A stretch of 64,000 bases of DNA from Cercozoa sp. M6MM (lineage: Eukaryota > Endomyxa: Ascetosporea). A program made the translations under genes and the position numbers. The DNA is taken from the NCBI GenBank assembly GCA_040357565.1, contig JBDODJ010000044.1, one strand, 5' to 3'. Positions 23,137-39,203 of the stretch are shown piece by piece (within the stretch, counting starts at the first letter, position 1; the number at the start of each line of letters is the position of its first letter). The notes beneath the pieces are model-generated. The model searched no databases and was not told the DNA's origin. It was given only the letters and a program-made list of their open reading frames with translations.

Positions 23137-23287
23137 CTCTCGATGACAAGTTTGCGGTAAGCAAGCCTCATTCTTCGTGCAGTGCATTCTTTTGTGAAAC
23201 AACATCCTTTTCTCTCAGGTGGGAGTCAGTCCTGCGCCGTGAGTTCTATTTTGCTGTCGCTTGCTCAAGTAGTATTGTGTGTGTGTG

Positions 23288-23332
<45 letters not shown>

Positions 23333-26300
23333 CGGCCAGAAGGTCTGCATCCGGACTGTTGCAGGCGACTTCTTTGCTGCGCCAGCGCGTAAGTTTCCGT
23401 ATTTTGCAAAGGGGGGATATCAAATGTGCCATATATATATGCATCGATAAACACACACACATATATATATATATACATGTCTACAGTGCTGGAGCTTGCA
23501 CCGCAGACGACGTGGGCCAGCTTCATGCAGGTCGCTGTGATATCGAGTTTTAAATCCGTCAACCAAACAGTAGGCCAATCTCCTGCTACCCTCTGTCTCA
23601 GATGCACAGTGAGTGTACCTAGGATACGCGAGTCAAGACGACGGTCAACTTCAACAAGGCGATGTTTCTGTACGATTGCCTACGAAATAAAGCTTCGGTG
23701 TGTGTGTGTGCGTACACCACTGTTTTTGCTGTCTTAGAGCGAACGTCGTTCCTGCCATTCGTCGCTTGTGAGTTCACCTCAAAGGATGTGTTTTCTTTCC
23801 TTGTGTTTTACTTGTGCGTTATCGCAGGGAGTCGTTGGACGCCGAGGTGTCTGCAACGTGGCCTCTGACAACTCGCAGTGATGTCATTTCATTTGCCAAC
23901 TCGCCTCTCATTCCGACGCCGTCTCTTTTCGCCTACGGTATCCGTGTGTGTGTGCGTGTGTGCGTGTGTGTGTATGTGTGCGCGCGCAGGGATAAAGCTT
24001 GAACTGACACCGAAAACGTGGTTGAATGGCGTCGAACCTGACGGTGTGTTGTATCTGTCGTCTGGAGGTTTCTTTGCAAACTATTTGATGTCGCAGGCTG
24101 GACAACTCCTGGCGTTGGTGAGATGGTAAGACTGCATGCCACCCACCCCACCCCCCCGGTCAGTTTGTATTCCTTCATCTGTTCGTCTGTAGGTCGCAAG
24201 CTTGGGCAACCTTCCACGTCGCATTCCGTCTATCATTGGACTTGACGTATGTCGCATGTGATACCCCGGGTACTTTATTCGAGAAGTTGCTTTTTCGCTC
24301 AGAGCGACGAAGCTGTGACGTACACGTTCGGCAATAGCACTAGCAATGGACTCACTGTACTCTATCTCCTGTAATGTATGTGCTCTTCTAGTGCTGTGTG
24401 AGTTTAGGTCGAGTGGGCTGACTTAGGAGCACTCGAACCGCAGTTGCTGGAGTAAGTTCTCAGTCTGTATGTTATGTGCGTTGGACTCTGTCTGTTCTTT
24501 TGCAGTGGCACACATCCACAACTGGTTGGCTACAACGTCAACATCGTATCACGACATTTAAACTGTTTCGTTGCGAACCGTGTGCTCACAATGCTGTGTG
24601 TGTTCAGGAGGCAAGTGACGGATCGTGGACGTCAGGTCCGGTTAGTCTCAGTGCCACTGAGACTCGCTGGGAACTCGAAGTGCCACAGCCGTTGTTTGAC
24701 GCCGCTAACGAGTACGCTTAGAGCCAATGTCAGTTGTCTTGCCTTTTTGTATCTGGTTTGTAACCTCGCAACTCGCAGACGAAAGGTGACCCTCAAAGTC
24801 ACAGTTCTCCCGGTGTCGCACCCGTTGGTACATTTGCGTCTATGGCACGTGCGTTTTTGTAAGAGCCAGACTACTAATTGCGCAGGCAAACCAAACTTTC
24901 CCGGGCATGCCATCGTGGGAACCGACTACAGCTGACAGTACCTTTAGTGAAATACAAAAACACAGGTTTGTGTTTTACTGGTGCTGTTCGCAGTCGCGTT
25001 GCAGCAGTTGGCCCCTCCTATTGTGCCACCGGAGTTGAAGGACTTCTTCAAACAGGTATATTCGCTGCTATCGCACTCGAAATCTCGCGTAGATGAGTCA
25101 CTGTTTTTGCATAGATGAGTCAATCGTCGTATTACGAGTTTGGCGCGCGCTTTGTTTGGGAGCACACCGAAACGCTTGACGTACCATGTTCTCCTGTGTT
25201 TCGCCTTGTCTGGAGTGTGCCGTATGTGATTTACCAGTGACTACGGTACTTTGATTGTGCGACACAGTTAACACTTGAGGCGGCCAAGACCGAGGTCTCT
25301 CTTTGGTACGTTTCTATGTTCTTTTTTGCTGGGATACACGTCAAGTATGTTTGTTTTTACGACGCAGGTGGGCGCCTCCAACGTCCTCGACGCTCGATTT
25401 TGTGCACAATGTGGTAGGCTTAAACTTTTGAATTTTTATTTTATTTCATTTTGTTTTTACTTTTTGTATTTTATATTTATTTTTTTTATTTTTAGACGGT
25501 GGTCAGAACGGATCAAGTGAACGGACAAGGACCAGACGAGACTCATTGGGTCATCGTATGTCACACTGATATGTCACATGCACCTGTGGTTTCTAATACT
25601 ACTCTACTGTATGTCTAGGACGCCCTGCCTCCTGGACAGTACAAGCTGTACCTGTGGACGCAAGCGACTGGTACATCCGGCACACTGTCACATTTCGGAG
25701 GATGCATGCTTAAACGACATTTTGCCCTAGGTCGCGACAAGGTGAATCCTCGCTGGTTGGATCGGCGTTCGATCACTGTTGAGTCGCCGGTAAACTTCTA
25801 CAGGTGTCCCATGGAAAAGCAGTGATGTGTGGATGAGTGTCTGATCACAGGTTGCGACTCACTTGTCGTTTAACCTGAACACCTTCTTTTTAAGCAACTC
25901 TCCAGATGCCTTGAACAACGGTACATCCTCCCTTCCGAGTGTACTGGCTTCCTGAGTAGCTAGCCTGCGTGCGTACAGTGCGTGCAATCACGTTCCCGAT
26001 GAGAGGAAGTCATATCCCAGCGGGGCAGACTAATTTGCTAAATCACATCGTACAGTTGCCTTTTGTGTCGCACATGCGGTATCACAAGGTACGTGTCTGG
26101 GGCGATGCAGGTCACAGCGCTGACTCCTGTTGCCAAAAACGACTTCAATGCACCTGGTAACACGTCTTGGTCTGGCTGTTGTTGACCCTGTCGCATGTGC
26201 CATGCTATGGGGTGTGCTCTTTGTAGCCGACTTTACTGCGGTCTCGTTCACTGTCAGCTGTGTCGTGGAGGGTTTGGGTATACTACCAAACTACCTTTCT

Positions 26301-29300
26301 GCAGACCGACCTTAAATGTTACCCCAATTAGCCTTGGCTAACTTCATGTCGACTCAAACGGCAAACGAAATCCAAGCTAACGAAGTAAGTGAGCTCGTAC
26401 TGTGTTTGGTGATTGACTTTGAAATGCCTCTTGTGTGTAGTTCAACCTGGCGTCCTTTAGCAATCCTTGGTACATGCTTGACTCAGCACTACTTGCCTAC
26501 CGTTCGACACTGTGCTGTTTGATTGTGCTGTTTGATTGCGCAGGTTGGGCACGTACAACTGCAGCGTCACTTGCGACCAGCTGACGACCACTGTGTACCG
26601 ATTGTTACGTGTACCCTGCAGTGGGAATATCTACTGTGCCTGTGTGTGTCCGTAGCACGGAGACTCTTGTCGTTGAATATGACAACGAGGCATCTGGCTT
26701 ACTCAAGTCGTACCTTTGCCTTGTGTTTCCTTGTGCTGTTTGTTTCTGCCGCATTCGGTACTCATGATAGGGACGGTGGCTCTCCGAGTGGCTTGCCGAG
26801 TGACGTGCCCACGTATTTTCCTTTTTGACCCCTCGGGCACACCAACATGAACCGCGACAATATAGTACCCTTGAGTTCTCAACGGTGCCGATGCTGCCGG
26901 CCCGAATGCACCAGTTGCGCTTTGTTGTACGTCCCCACAGCAATTCATCGCTTGTGTTTTCGTTGAAATTAAGTTCACCTGCTCCGATGGTGCGTAGTTC
27001 AACTCGACCGAGTATCTGACGTGTAAGCCGACTCCTGTGGTGTTTTCTCTATCTTAGATTAACTGTGCCATCTTCACGCGTCATGTGTACTTGAATTTGT
27101 GTGTTCTTGTGCGTAGACCTCTGCCACGGACATTGCGAACCGCGTAGCGTTTGACTAGTGAGTTTCTTCCTTATTCTCAGTGTATGCATGAATTTGAAAC
27201 GTGATCACGCTGTATGTGTAAACAGCACTTGGAGCTGTCTGCTACCGCCTGCCTTGGGCGCCAATCTACTGCCGCAACTGTAAACCGTTTTATTTGTTTA
27301 TTTTTTGTCATCGAAGCATTGTGACTGGCATGTAACTGTACAGGCGGTATCACAGCGCGCTGTTAGCTTTCTCAGACACCTCGTCGATCTCGTACCAAGC
27401 ACCGAACGCGAACCCGTGTACGTTTCACACAGCCCATGTGTGTGTGGATGTATGTGTGTATGTGTGTGTGCAGTTTCTCTTCGATCGGTGAGTGCTGTGA
27501 ACAGCTTGCTACCTCTGCAGGTATCTCGTTGTCTGCCACTGTCGGACCGGCTTAGGTTTACCTCCTGATTCTCCTTTTGCACAGATGAAGTCAAACCTTC
27601 CGGCACAACTTACCTTTGATGGCACGGTACACAGGACTGGCACTTTCGTGGATGTGTACGCTTCCTTGCTCTAGGGCTTTTCGGTCAATCCGGCACGTTT
27701 CCTGTCGGTGTCGATGCGCACTGTCAGCGATGGTACGGTGCCTTGTTAGCATATTTGATTGCATTGCATTCTTTCTTCGTGTGCAGGCAAACTATGGCCG
27801 TGTGACATCTCGTCCTCGCTGAGCAACAGCACTTTCATCGTACGATGCGCGGCTCTTCTCTCAGCACAAGTGTGTCTGTTGCTATTTGGCTGCTTTCCAT
27901 GTGCAGACATGCCTCTCCACCAAGGGCATCGGAGGTGATGTGCGCATGCTGATTGACGTGGTACTGTGTGACGCTATCTTGCTTGTGTGTGCGTGTGTTG
28001 TTGATCCCTTCCCTGCGTAGGTCGCAGCGCCGGCAGGCACCTTCACGCAACAGTTCTCGCGCGGGCAAGGCGACACTCACGACCTTGTAAAGCACATTGC
28101 ATTGTTACTGCGTAGTATGTGTACGTGTATGTTTACAGAGCTTCCCGTTTGCACCGAAGCCGATTAGAATCTTTGGCTGCAATGGCGCGGTACCCCTGTC
28201 CTGTCTGCTGGACAGGCTGGTGCCTGTGTTGGCTTATCAAGTGCGCTCGTAGAATCCGCCTGTGTGCGACACGAAAGGAGCCAGTGTTTTGCTGGAGGGC
28301 GTTGTACTATGCACTTTTTCCTTTTTAATCGCGTGCGCGTGTGTGTATCTTTTTGATGACGTAGGACGTTGGCAGCACTCAAGAAAATGTGCAAGTTGCT
28401 GTCGTCATTGACGCTTTCGTCACCGGTACGCAGTGCGCGTGTGAGTGTGTGCGTGCATGCGTGCGTGCATGTGTGGCTGTGTGTGTGTGTGTGTGTGTGT
28501 CGGTGTGTTGATTAAGAGTGTTCTCGCTTGTTCAGTGCCGGCGACGACGGTGAACACGACGCACATCACATTCCAGAGTACTGTCGTTTACCTCCAACGT
28601 GGTTTTTAATCTGTGTCCCTCTTGTCTGTCCTGCAGTGCCTGCACTTCTTGACGGCGTTTCACGCAATCCCACTGTGTCTGGTGCACCCATTTGCCAGAT
28701 TGTACTACTTTGCTCTTGCGTGTCTGTGCATGTGCGTTCGTTGTTTAGTTCAACGCGGCGCTGGCATCGAGAGTGCTGAGATTTTTGGATTGTTCTCGTA
28801 CCACTGTTGTTTCAGCACACGCTGTCCATCCTTACATTGTTCATATCCAGGTATGAACTGCCGCAACTCGAGTCGATTCAAGGCTGCAGTGCATGCAATG
28901 GCGGTACTTACAATCCCTGACAAGCGTATATGCTCCGCACTATGGGTTCCCTAAACAGGGATCTGCGACTGCGCTCGTGCCGGTGGTGATGTGGTACGAA
29001 GCGAACTCTTATATCTACTTACTTAAGCATCCGTGTGCTAACTTTTTCCGGTAGGTGACGGTGACTGGACGTCATTTAGGACCGTCTTCTCTGTACTGCC
29101 CATTTTGATCTGACAAGATCTGTTGTGGTTTGTATGCTTTCTGGGATGCATAGTCGTGTGCTCTTTGGCGCAACTCTCGTGCCAACAGTCAAGTAGCATT
29201 TGGACCTAGGGTGTCACTGGTCATTCGTGTATGGTGTGCATGTGTGCGTGTGATAGCCATGACCCAGTGAACCCATCGGAGCATATCACCTTCGCACTGC

Positions 29301-29652
29301 CTCCTGCCATTGACAGTGGTATTTTGTAGTTGCACCCATGGTCAGTTCGGTTTCCTCGAGTCTGTTCTGCTCAGGTGCTCGACGAGCCTTGTTGGCTGTC
29401 ACTCCTGATGGCGAATTCAGCAGTGGGTACAGCGCGCCCATGTCTCTACTTCTTCTGAGTGCCCTTGTGTGTGCAGTGTTTTGTACATGTCATACGCGGC
29501 GTGTCCGCCTGGCACAGAGCTGAATCCGGTACCTCCTACAAGTTGTCCAGTGTCTGCTGTGAAAGTTCGCTGTACTCGATTTGGCTTAGGGCGGCCACTT
29601 GTGTACTGACTGTCAAGCCGGCGAGTACTCGTTCGTGCGTTGTCTCTTTGAG

Positions 29653-29696
<44 letters not shown>
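23137..29696 (+). CDS. Large multi-exon gene for a secreted/ectodomain protein, unknown family, both ends uncertain
   Basis: About 25 short plus-strand exons lie between short introns. Clear examples: SGQKVCIRTVAGDFFAAPA (about 23333-23390), TRVKTTVNFNKAMFLYDC (about 23632-23685), ESLDAEVSATWPLTTRSDVI (about 23830-23890), LELTPKTWLNGVEPDGVLYL (about 24000-24060), DGSWTSGPVSLSATETRWEL (about 24617-24676), DALPPGQYKLYLWTQATG (about 25620-25674), VATHLSFNLNTFFLSNSPDA (about 25853-25915) and QTNLLNHIVQLPFVSHMRY (about 26028-26085). Short hydrophobic-alternating segments with Gly/Pro/Asn turns suggest a beta-rich ectodomain. Near the end, AACPPGTELNP and HLCTDCQAGEYSFV (29490-29640) resemble the Cys-rich GCC2/GCC3 (ephrin-receptor-like) repeat. 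The start is probably hidden in the gap at 23037-23136, and the end is lost near the gap at 29697. No known protein recognised; it could be more than one gene. Confidence 0.5.
23275..23330 (+). repeat. (TG)n microsatellite
   Basis: TG tract with one TGCGTG interruption, ending GTAG immediately before the exon coding for SGQKVCIRTV. Confidence 0.9.
28438..28502 (+). repeat. TG/TGCG-rich intron tract
   Basis: Imperfect TGTG and TGCGTGCA units in an intron of the plus-strand ectodomain gene. A similar shorter tract (GTGTGTGGATGTATGTGTG) lies at about 27438-27471, ending in a CAG acceptor. Confidence 0.8.
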
Positions 29697-29796
29697 NNNN
29701 NNNNNNNNNNNNNNNNNNNNNNNNNNNNNNNNNNNNNNNNNNNNNNNNNNNNNNNNNNNNNNNNNNNNNNNNNNNNNNNNNNNNNNNNNNNNNNNN
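29657..29796 (+). repeat. (TG)n ending in a 100-N gap
   Basis: TG repeats at 29657-29696 run into 100 Ns (29697-29796). The exon after the gap cannot be placed with confidence. Confidence 0.95.
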
Positions 29797-29862
29797 AAAG
29801 GTCTGCGCACACCATTTGGAGACAATACGAAGAAAAAGCATTTAAAAACACGGAGAAGCAAG

Positions 29863-34411
<4,549 letters not shown>

Positions 34412-34605
34412 CCAGGGAAGCACACACAGTTGCGGCGCACAGGGCCAGAAGTCGAACTGTGTATGCAATAGCACAACTGCGCACACCCTAACACGTGAAA
34501 GTGGTAATCGCTCTCCGAGCGAACCGATCTGGGGTTTTAATTGATCTTCTGTTGATCATTTTTCTGATCCAGCCCCACGCGTGCTTCGTCTCCTTGGCAG
34601 CTGCT

Positions 34606-34965
34606 TCAGAAAACAAGGTTTGTTCGGTTGTCGGTCGCCAATAGCTTCTTGATGACCACCAGGTGGGCACCACCCGCAACAACACGAGTCACCACTCCCG
34701 AGTTCAGTCGGAATGTGATGTCAGGGTTTACTGGACTGGGTGTGACATGGTCCCGTGGCACACGGCGGTGTGGCGTGTGCCCGAAATGAGCTGCAACGAG
34801 CCGTTGAATGAGCGAGGCGAGGGCTTCTTAGTTCCTCTCTTGCCATCATGCTGCGCTAGATAGTTCGAGGCAAGTTCGAGGGACAATCGCACCTTGATGC
34901 AGGTGTCGGAAATAGTTGCCAACCGCACCTCCAAGTTGTCTTGAATTTTTGATTGTGTAAATCAC
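34606..34965 (-). CDS. Possible small gene or exon pair, unknown
   Basis: Two minus-strand exons are suggested. NLEVRLATISDTCIK (about 34934-34888) ends at a GTGCG donor. After a 110-nt intron ending GTTGCAG comes a second exon whose end DITFRLNSGVVTRVVAGGAH, LVVIKKLLATDNRTNLVF closes with TGA at 34606-34608. The last exon looks protein-like, but the joining frame does not match cleanly and no start codon is visible. It could be a diverged relic or part of a gene whose other exons I have missed. Confidence 0.3.
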
Positions 34966-35183
34966 AGGTTACCCACAATCAAAGCGAAACTAGTGTTTTG
35001 CGACCCTGGACTAACGTGGAACTTGCTTGCTTGCGTCACGAGTTACAGCGGCGAGCGCAAGTATTAAAATAAACATATCAGTTTAACCCTGCCACTTTTT
35101 AATTGTTCCAACCTCCAGGAAATCGGTGAGTCAATTACTTCGAGTGCAGTGTTGCCGCACGGCAATCAGCCCAGCGACGACAG

Positions 35184-36230
35184 GTGGCAGGCGCTTTGGC
35201 ACTCGCTACACATAGCCGTCGGCGAATCGGTGTGATGTGCCTCCAGCTGTGCAAGAAATCTTTGAGTTTTATGCAGGGCCTATCACTGGTTCTCGCATTT
35301 CAGGCAGGGCAAGGGCGCTCGTGGGACAGCGTGCGTCGCAAGGCGGCGGATGTAGCGCGTGCTTTAGAAAAAGCTGCAAAAGATTCGGTACCGGCACCGC
35401 TGTCTCCGCCTCTGTCATTGCGCTGCGAACAGGCACACGCATCGCGAAGCGGGCAGACTCCACAAAGTTTGCTTTCTGCGCCAACTGTTCAGCTTGAGGA
35501 CAGCAGCACAGAAGCAGCTGATATCGATACAATGCCTGAAATTGGTATGCCCGACATTGACGTCGACGATGACAATAACAATAACAGTGCCGACAATCCC
35601 AGAGACAGCGAGGCTGAGCAGACACAGCTGCCTCCTGGATCTGCGCAGGTGACAACACCAGTGCAACCGCTCGTGTCGCAGACGCAGCAAGGTCTCGCGA
35701 CAAGTGGCAATCTACCGCCACCTAAACGACGGCGACGTCGTGTTCAGCTGAACCCAATTCGGTATCATACTCCCCTATTTATATGATGGCTCCAATTCTC
35801 ATACCGTGCGCGTGACTGTACTTTCATTGTCGCTTGGGATTTCGCACAGTGAACTTGAGCAACTGACAAAGTACATTGAAGGCAACTTGCGAGGTCGGTA
35901 CCAATAGCATCCTTTGTCGATTCGCAGTGTCTATAATAGTGCCTGCAAAATCATTAATGATACAATTATCTCAGTGAGGCGCGCATGGAGTATCTGTGCC
36001 ACAAGGCACAGCAGTACTCCGATGCGGCACAGCGGTATGCTCTTGCAGCACAGCAGCTGCGCGTGAAGGCTCAGCGCGAGCGCGCGAGACTCCGTGAGGA
36101 CAGGATGCGGGTGCAAGATGCCTGTCTCGTGCTCTCTCGTCGGCGAACTCAAGTCGTGGGCACAGCGTATCAAAGCCGTCGCGACCGGCACGGTAAGAAG
36201 AGAATACGACGCGAGCGCAACGAACTGTAA
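35184..36230 (+). CDS. Nuclear-type coiled-coil protein, unknown function
   Basis: Exon 1 ends near 35762 with an acidic/Gln-rich region (IDTMPEIGMPDIDVDDDNNN, DSEAEQTQLPPGSAQVTTPV) followed by a strongly basic patch PPKRRRRRVQLNPIR that looks like a nuclear localisation signal. A short exon (35851-35894) gives ELEQLTKYIEGNLRG. The last exon (from about 35976) gives ARMEYLCHKAQQYSDAAQRY and then the charged heptad-like run RVKAQRERARLREDRMRVQD, a likely coiled coil, and ends HGKKRIRRERNEL with TAA at 36228-36230. Two starts are possible (35184 or 35235), and the first exon before residue 60 is uncertain. No family recognised. Confidence 0.5.
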
Positions 36231-36655
36231 ACACTCTGCGCTACCGCACGCTGAGCGCTGTGCCAGATCAGCGCGAACGGCATTCATTACGGTACAGTCT
36301 GCACTGCCTGTTTAACTTGCGTTGAAACTACAGTGTCACTCAAGCTTATGCTTAAGGTCGGTCGGCAACGACTTCAATATCCGTCGCTCTATTCATGGTG
36401 CGACGCAAAACACTGCGACGCTGCTGGCCACGGCCTGGGGTTTGCATTCTGCCTTCACTTATGAATTAAATACGAGGAATAAGGCTGCAATACACTATCT
36501 TACGGTCTAAACGAAGCAAAGCATGCGAGTCCGACGGAGGCAATCAAAAACAGCATAACAGAGAGTTTGCTGCTCTTGAAAACTTCCAGCGAAGTAAGTC
36601 CTATCACCGACACACATACCGATACAACAAAACCTTTGATATTCTTGCTGAACAG

Positions 36656-37353
36656 CTAGCTACCGAGCGCTTGCGTCACAAGGAACATCGCGAGTCCAGC
36701 AAGGCCGAGGTAGCGGTGCAAACTCTTGTATCGGTAAAACACGCTGCCTTGGCGATGGTACAGCACCCAAGACGCACTTGTCAACAACCACAGTAGCAAC
36801 AACAAACACAGGCCACTCACGGAATGCAAAGTTGTGAAGTGCTGTTTGCCAATGCTGTTCTTGTGCAGCAGCTAAACACAAGAATAAAAAACTGTACACA
36901 CCTGGACAGCAATTGGCCTTCTGAGTATGTCGTATCAAACCTGCGCTATGAATCCAACTGTGGACAGCAACACCGCGCACACCATTCCGTATTTATGCCA
37001 TTTTGTATTTGTTCTACTCGCTCGCTGCAGCAACACTATATATACACGATGTGATCGGGCCTCGTACTACAACCACCGCGCAAGCGCATCAATAAATTCA
37101 CCAGCTGGGTAAACGCAAAGCAGCGGTGCCGAAAGCATGCAAAACACGTGCGTCATGAAGAGAGCGCGTTGGGAAACCCAGACTTGCCGCAGGTACGAAA
37201 CTATGGCAGTGTACATGCAAGCCCTAAGAACTTCTGCATGACACATGGATGACGTATGGTATTGGTACCGACAAGACTTGCCCCAACAAGGAGCGACAAA
37301 AGCAATGCCTTGCGAGGAAACTGTTGGTGTCCAAGAGGCGTCCACTGCGGCAT
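36656..37353 (-). CDS. Cytochrome b561-family transmembrane protein (CYB561D-like)
   Basis: Cytochrome b561 proteins move electrons across membranes using two haem b groups held by four conserved histidines. Spliced minus-strand exons show all four in plausible places: ALFMTHVFCMLSAPLLC (about 37175-37125), TKWHKYGMVCAVLLSTVGFI (about 36995-36935), QHFTTLHSVSGLCLLLLLW (about 36845-36790) and YRYKSLHRYLGLAGLAMFLV (about 36730-36670), ending QALGS with TAG at 36656-36658. Spacing and hydrophobic runs fit the CYB561 domain-containing type rather than the long plasma-membrane type. The protein stops soon after the fourth histidine, so a final helix may be missing. The start is the weakest point: MPQWTPLGHQQFPRKA at 37353 followed by a hydrophobic stretch is my choice. 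Confidence 0.68.
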
Positions 37354-37716
37354 TTCGACTTTGCGAACGGAAAATCACAAAAGGTACAGGACAAAGGACA
37401 ACTAAACCCGATGAAGTGGTAACTGTACTCCTGAGCAGCTGTAGCGCTTTGGCGGTTGGGACCACTGGAGTTTGAATTAAAACAGCAGTGCTGGGGCTGG
37501 TTGGAGGGTGGGATTGCGTACGCTAAAATTTCACTATAGTATCGTATAGTTCTGTGCGTTCGCGTCGATTAAATATTTAGTTTTCGCTGGTTCAATTTTT
37601 ACGGTTACTTTCGGACTATGATATACTTGTTTCTAACTAGGATCAATGAGGGCAGCGCAAACCCGACAGTCCCATCTTGCCACGGTCTAACATGAGAAGG
37701 ATGCTTGCGGCCGCGA

Positions 37717-38986
37717 TTAGCAGCAGGTCGTCTTCTTGCCGGGGGTGGCGCCATCAACACCCACAACACCTGGCAAAAACAGTCAATGCAAAGAACCCAG
37801 CAGGTGTTAACGGAAAGCACACCCGTCGGCGCGGCAGCCTTTGCAACATTCGCGCGCTGCTCGATTAAGTCCTACACAAGCGAAGCGTTAGCACAACAAC
37901 AGCAGAAACGACCGAAAGCTACCTTGGCCATGGTCAAGAAAGCCTGCTCGACATTGGTGGCGTCCTTGGCTGACGTCTCCAGGAACGGAATTGAGAGACG
38001 CTCAGCAAATGCCTTGGCGTCCTCCGTCGTGACGGCGCGCTCATTTGTCAAGTCGGCTTTGTTGCCCACGAGCTATGTGCACAAATGAAACATATTTACC
38101 TGCCAACATATGACGGATGCTGATAAGTTAAAGTGCACCAACTTGAGCGTGTTCTCGGAGGCGTGTCGGTTCACCTCACCGAGCCACTCCTCCACGTGGT
38201 GGAACGACTCCAAGTTCGTCGTGTCGTACACCTGGCAAGCAGCAAACATGAGACACACCCAATACACTGAAAGTGTGCAGGGTTCTAGTGTGCAGGGTTC
38301 TACCATGATGATGCCGTGCGCACCGCGGTAGTACGCAGACGTGATCGTCTTAAAGCGTTCCTGGCCTGCGGTGTCCCACTACAAGCGCACGCGCATACCC
38401 CAAGCACCAAACAATGGGACATAGCACGGAGTGTGGAACATGGGAACATGGGAGCACGGGAGCAAGAAGAAGATACAATCTGCAGCTTGACGGATTTGCC
38501 ATCAATCGTCACTGTGCGGAAACGGAAGTCGACACCGATCGTTGAAATGTAGCTGTCTGTAAAGTTGTCATCCTACATAAGACACATCTTTGAATATCGG
38601 CACAAACCGGCACAGCCCAATATCGCACAAAACGAGAGGATTACGGCGAAACGGAGGAGAAGACAACTCTTGCCGACACCAGAGTCGCCGATAAGCACCA
38701 GCTTAAACAGAAAGTCGCTGCACGCAACAACGTATAGACGTCCTTGCCGAGAGCCAACGACACAAAACACACAAAAAGCAAACCCAACACGCCAAAAATT
38801 GAGGCAGAACACCCAACGCAAAAAAAGCAGAATGCTCCCCACGCATCAGGGAACGAGGATAACTCCGAGCAACGTGTTAAGCCCCAGAGCGCACGGGACA
38901 GCGCTCAGAAGCCCAAAGACACGACACACTCACTCGAGCTTCAAGAGGGGAGAAGCAACGTACTAATCACGTTTGATAGCGGCCAT
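37717..38986 (-). CDS. RAB1: Rab1/Ypt1-type small GTPase
   Basis: Rab1 controls vesicle traffic from the endoplasmic reticulum to the Golgi. Exon 1 is MAAIKRDY (start 38986). Then come [20 protein letters not shown] with the P-loop, [16 protein letters not shown] with the switch I effector sequence (TIGVDF), [33 protein letters not shown] for switch II (about 38380-38310), [20 protein letters not shown] (about 38205-38140), [20 protein letters not shown] with the NKxD motif, and [20 protein letters not shown] with the ETSAK motif. After a final intron the tail reads [15 protein letters not shown] with TAA at 37717-37719. The double-Cys end is the geranylgeranylation site. The residues around switch I and II are the Rab1/Rab8 type; the KKTTCC end and overall fit favour Rab1. 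Six introns. Confidence 0.9.
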
Positions 38987-39203
38987 CGGCGGCTGTCTTT
39001 ATCTCAGCACACGCCTGGTAAGCCGTTATGCGCTTGTACTGCCCGTCTGGAATTTTTTAAATTTTCTCGAACAGCTGCTGGCTGCCAAAAATAGTAATCA
39101 GTTTGCCAGGACTTTCTCGGGCACTGGCTGACCCCACTGGCTTCTTGCTATTAAAAAAACGAACTGAAAGGTCATAATTTGAGTTCAGCGCAGTTGAATT
39201 CAT

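Noticed and set aside
36660..36800. Plus-strand exon LATERLRHKEHRESSKAE as continuation of the coiled-coil gene
   Set aside because: It lies on the opposite strand of the last cytochrome b561-like exon, whose translation is much better supported.
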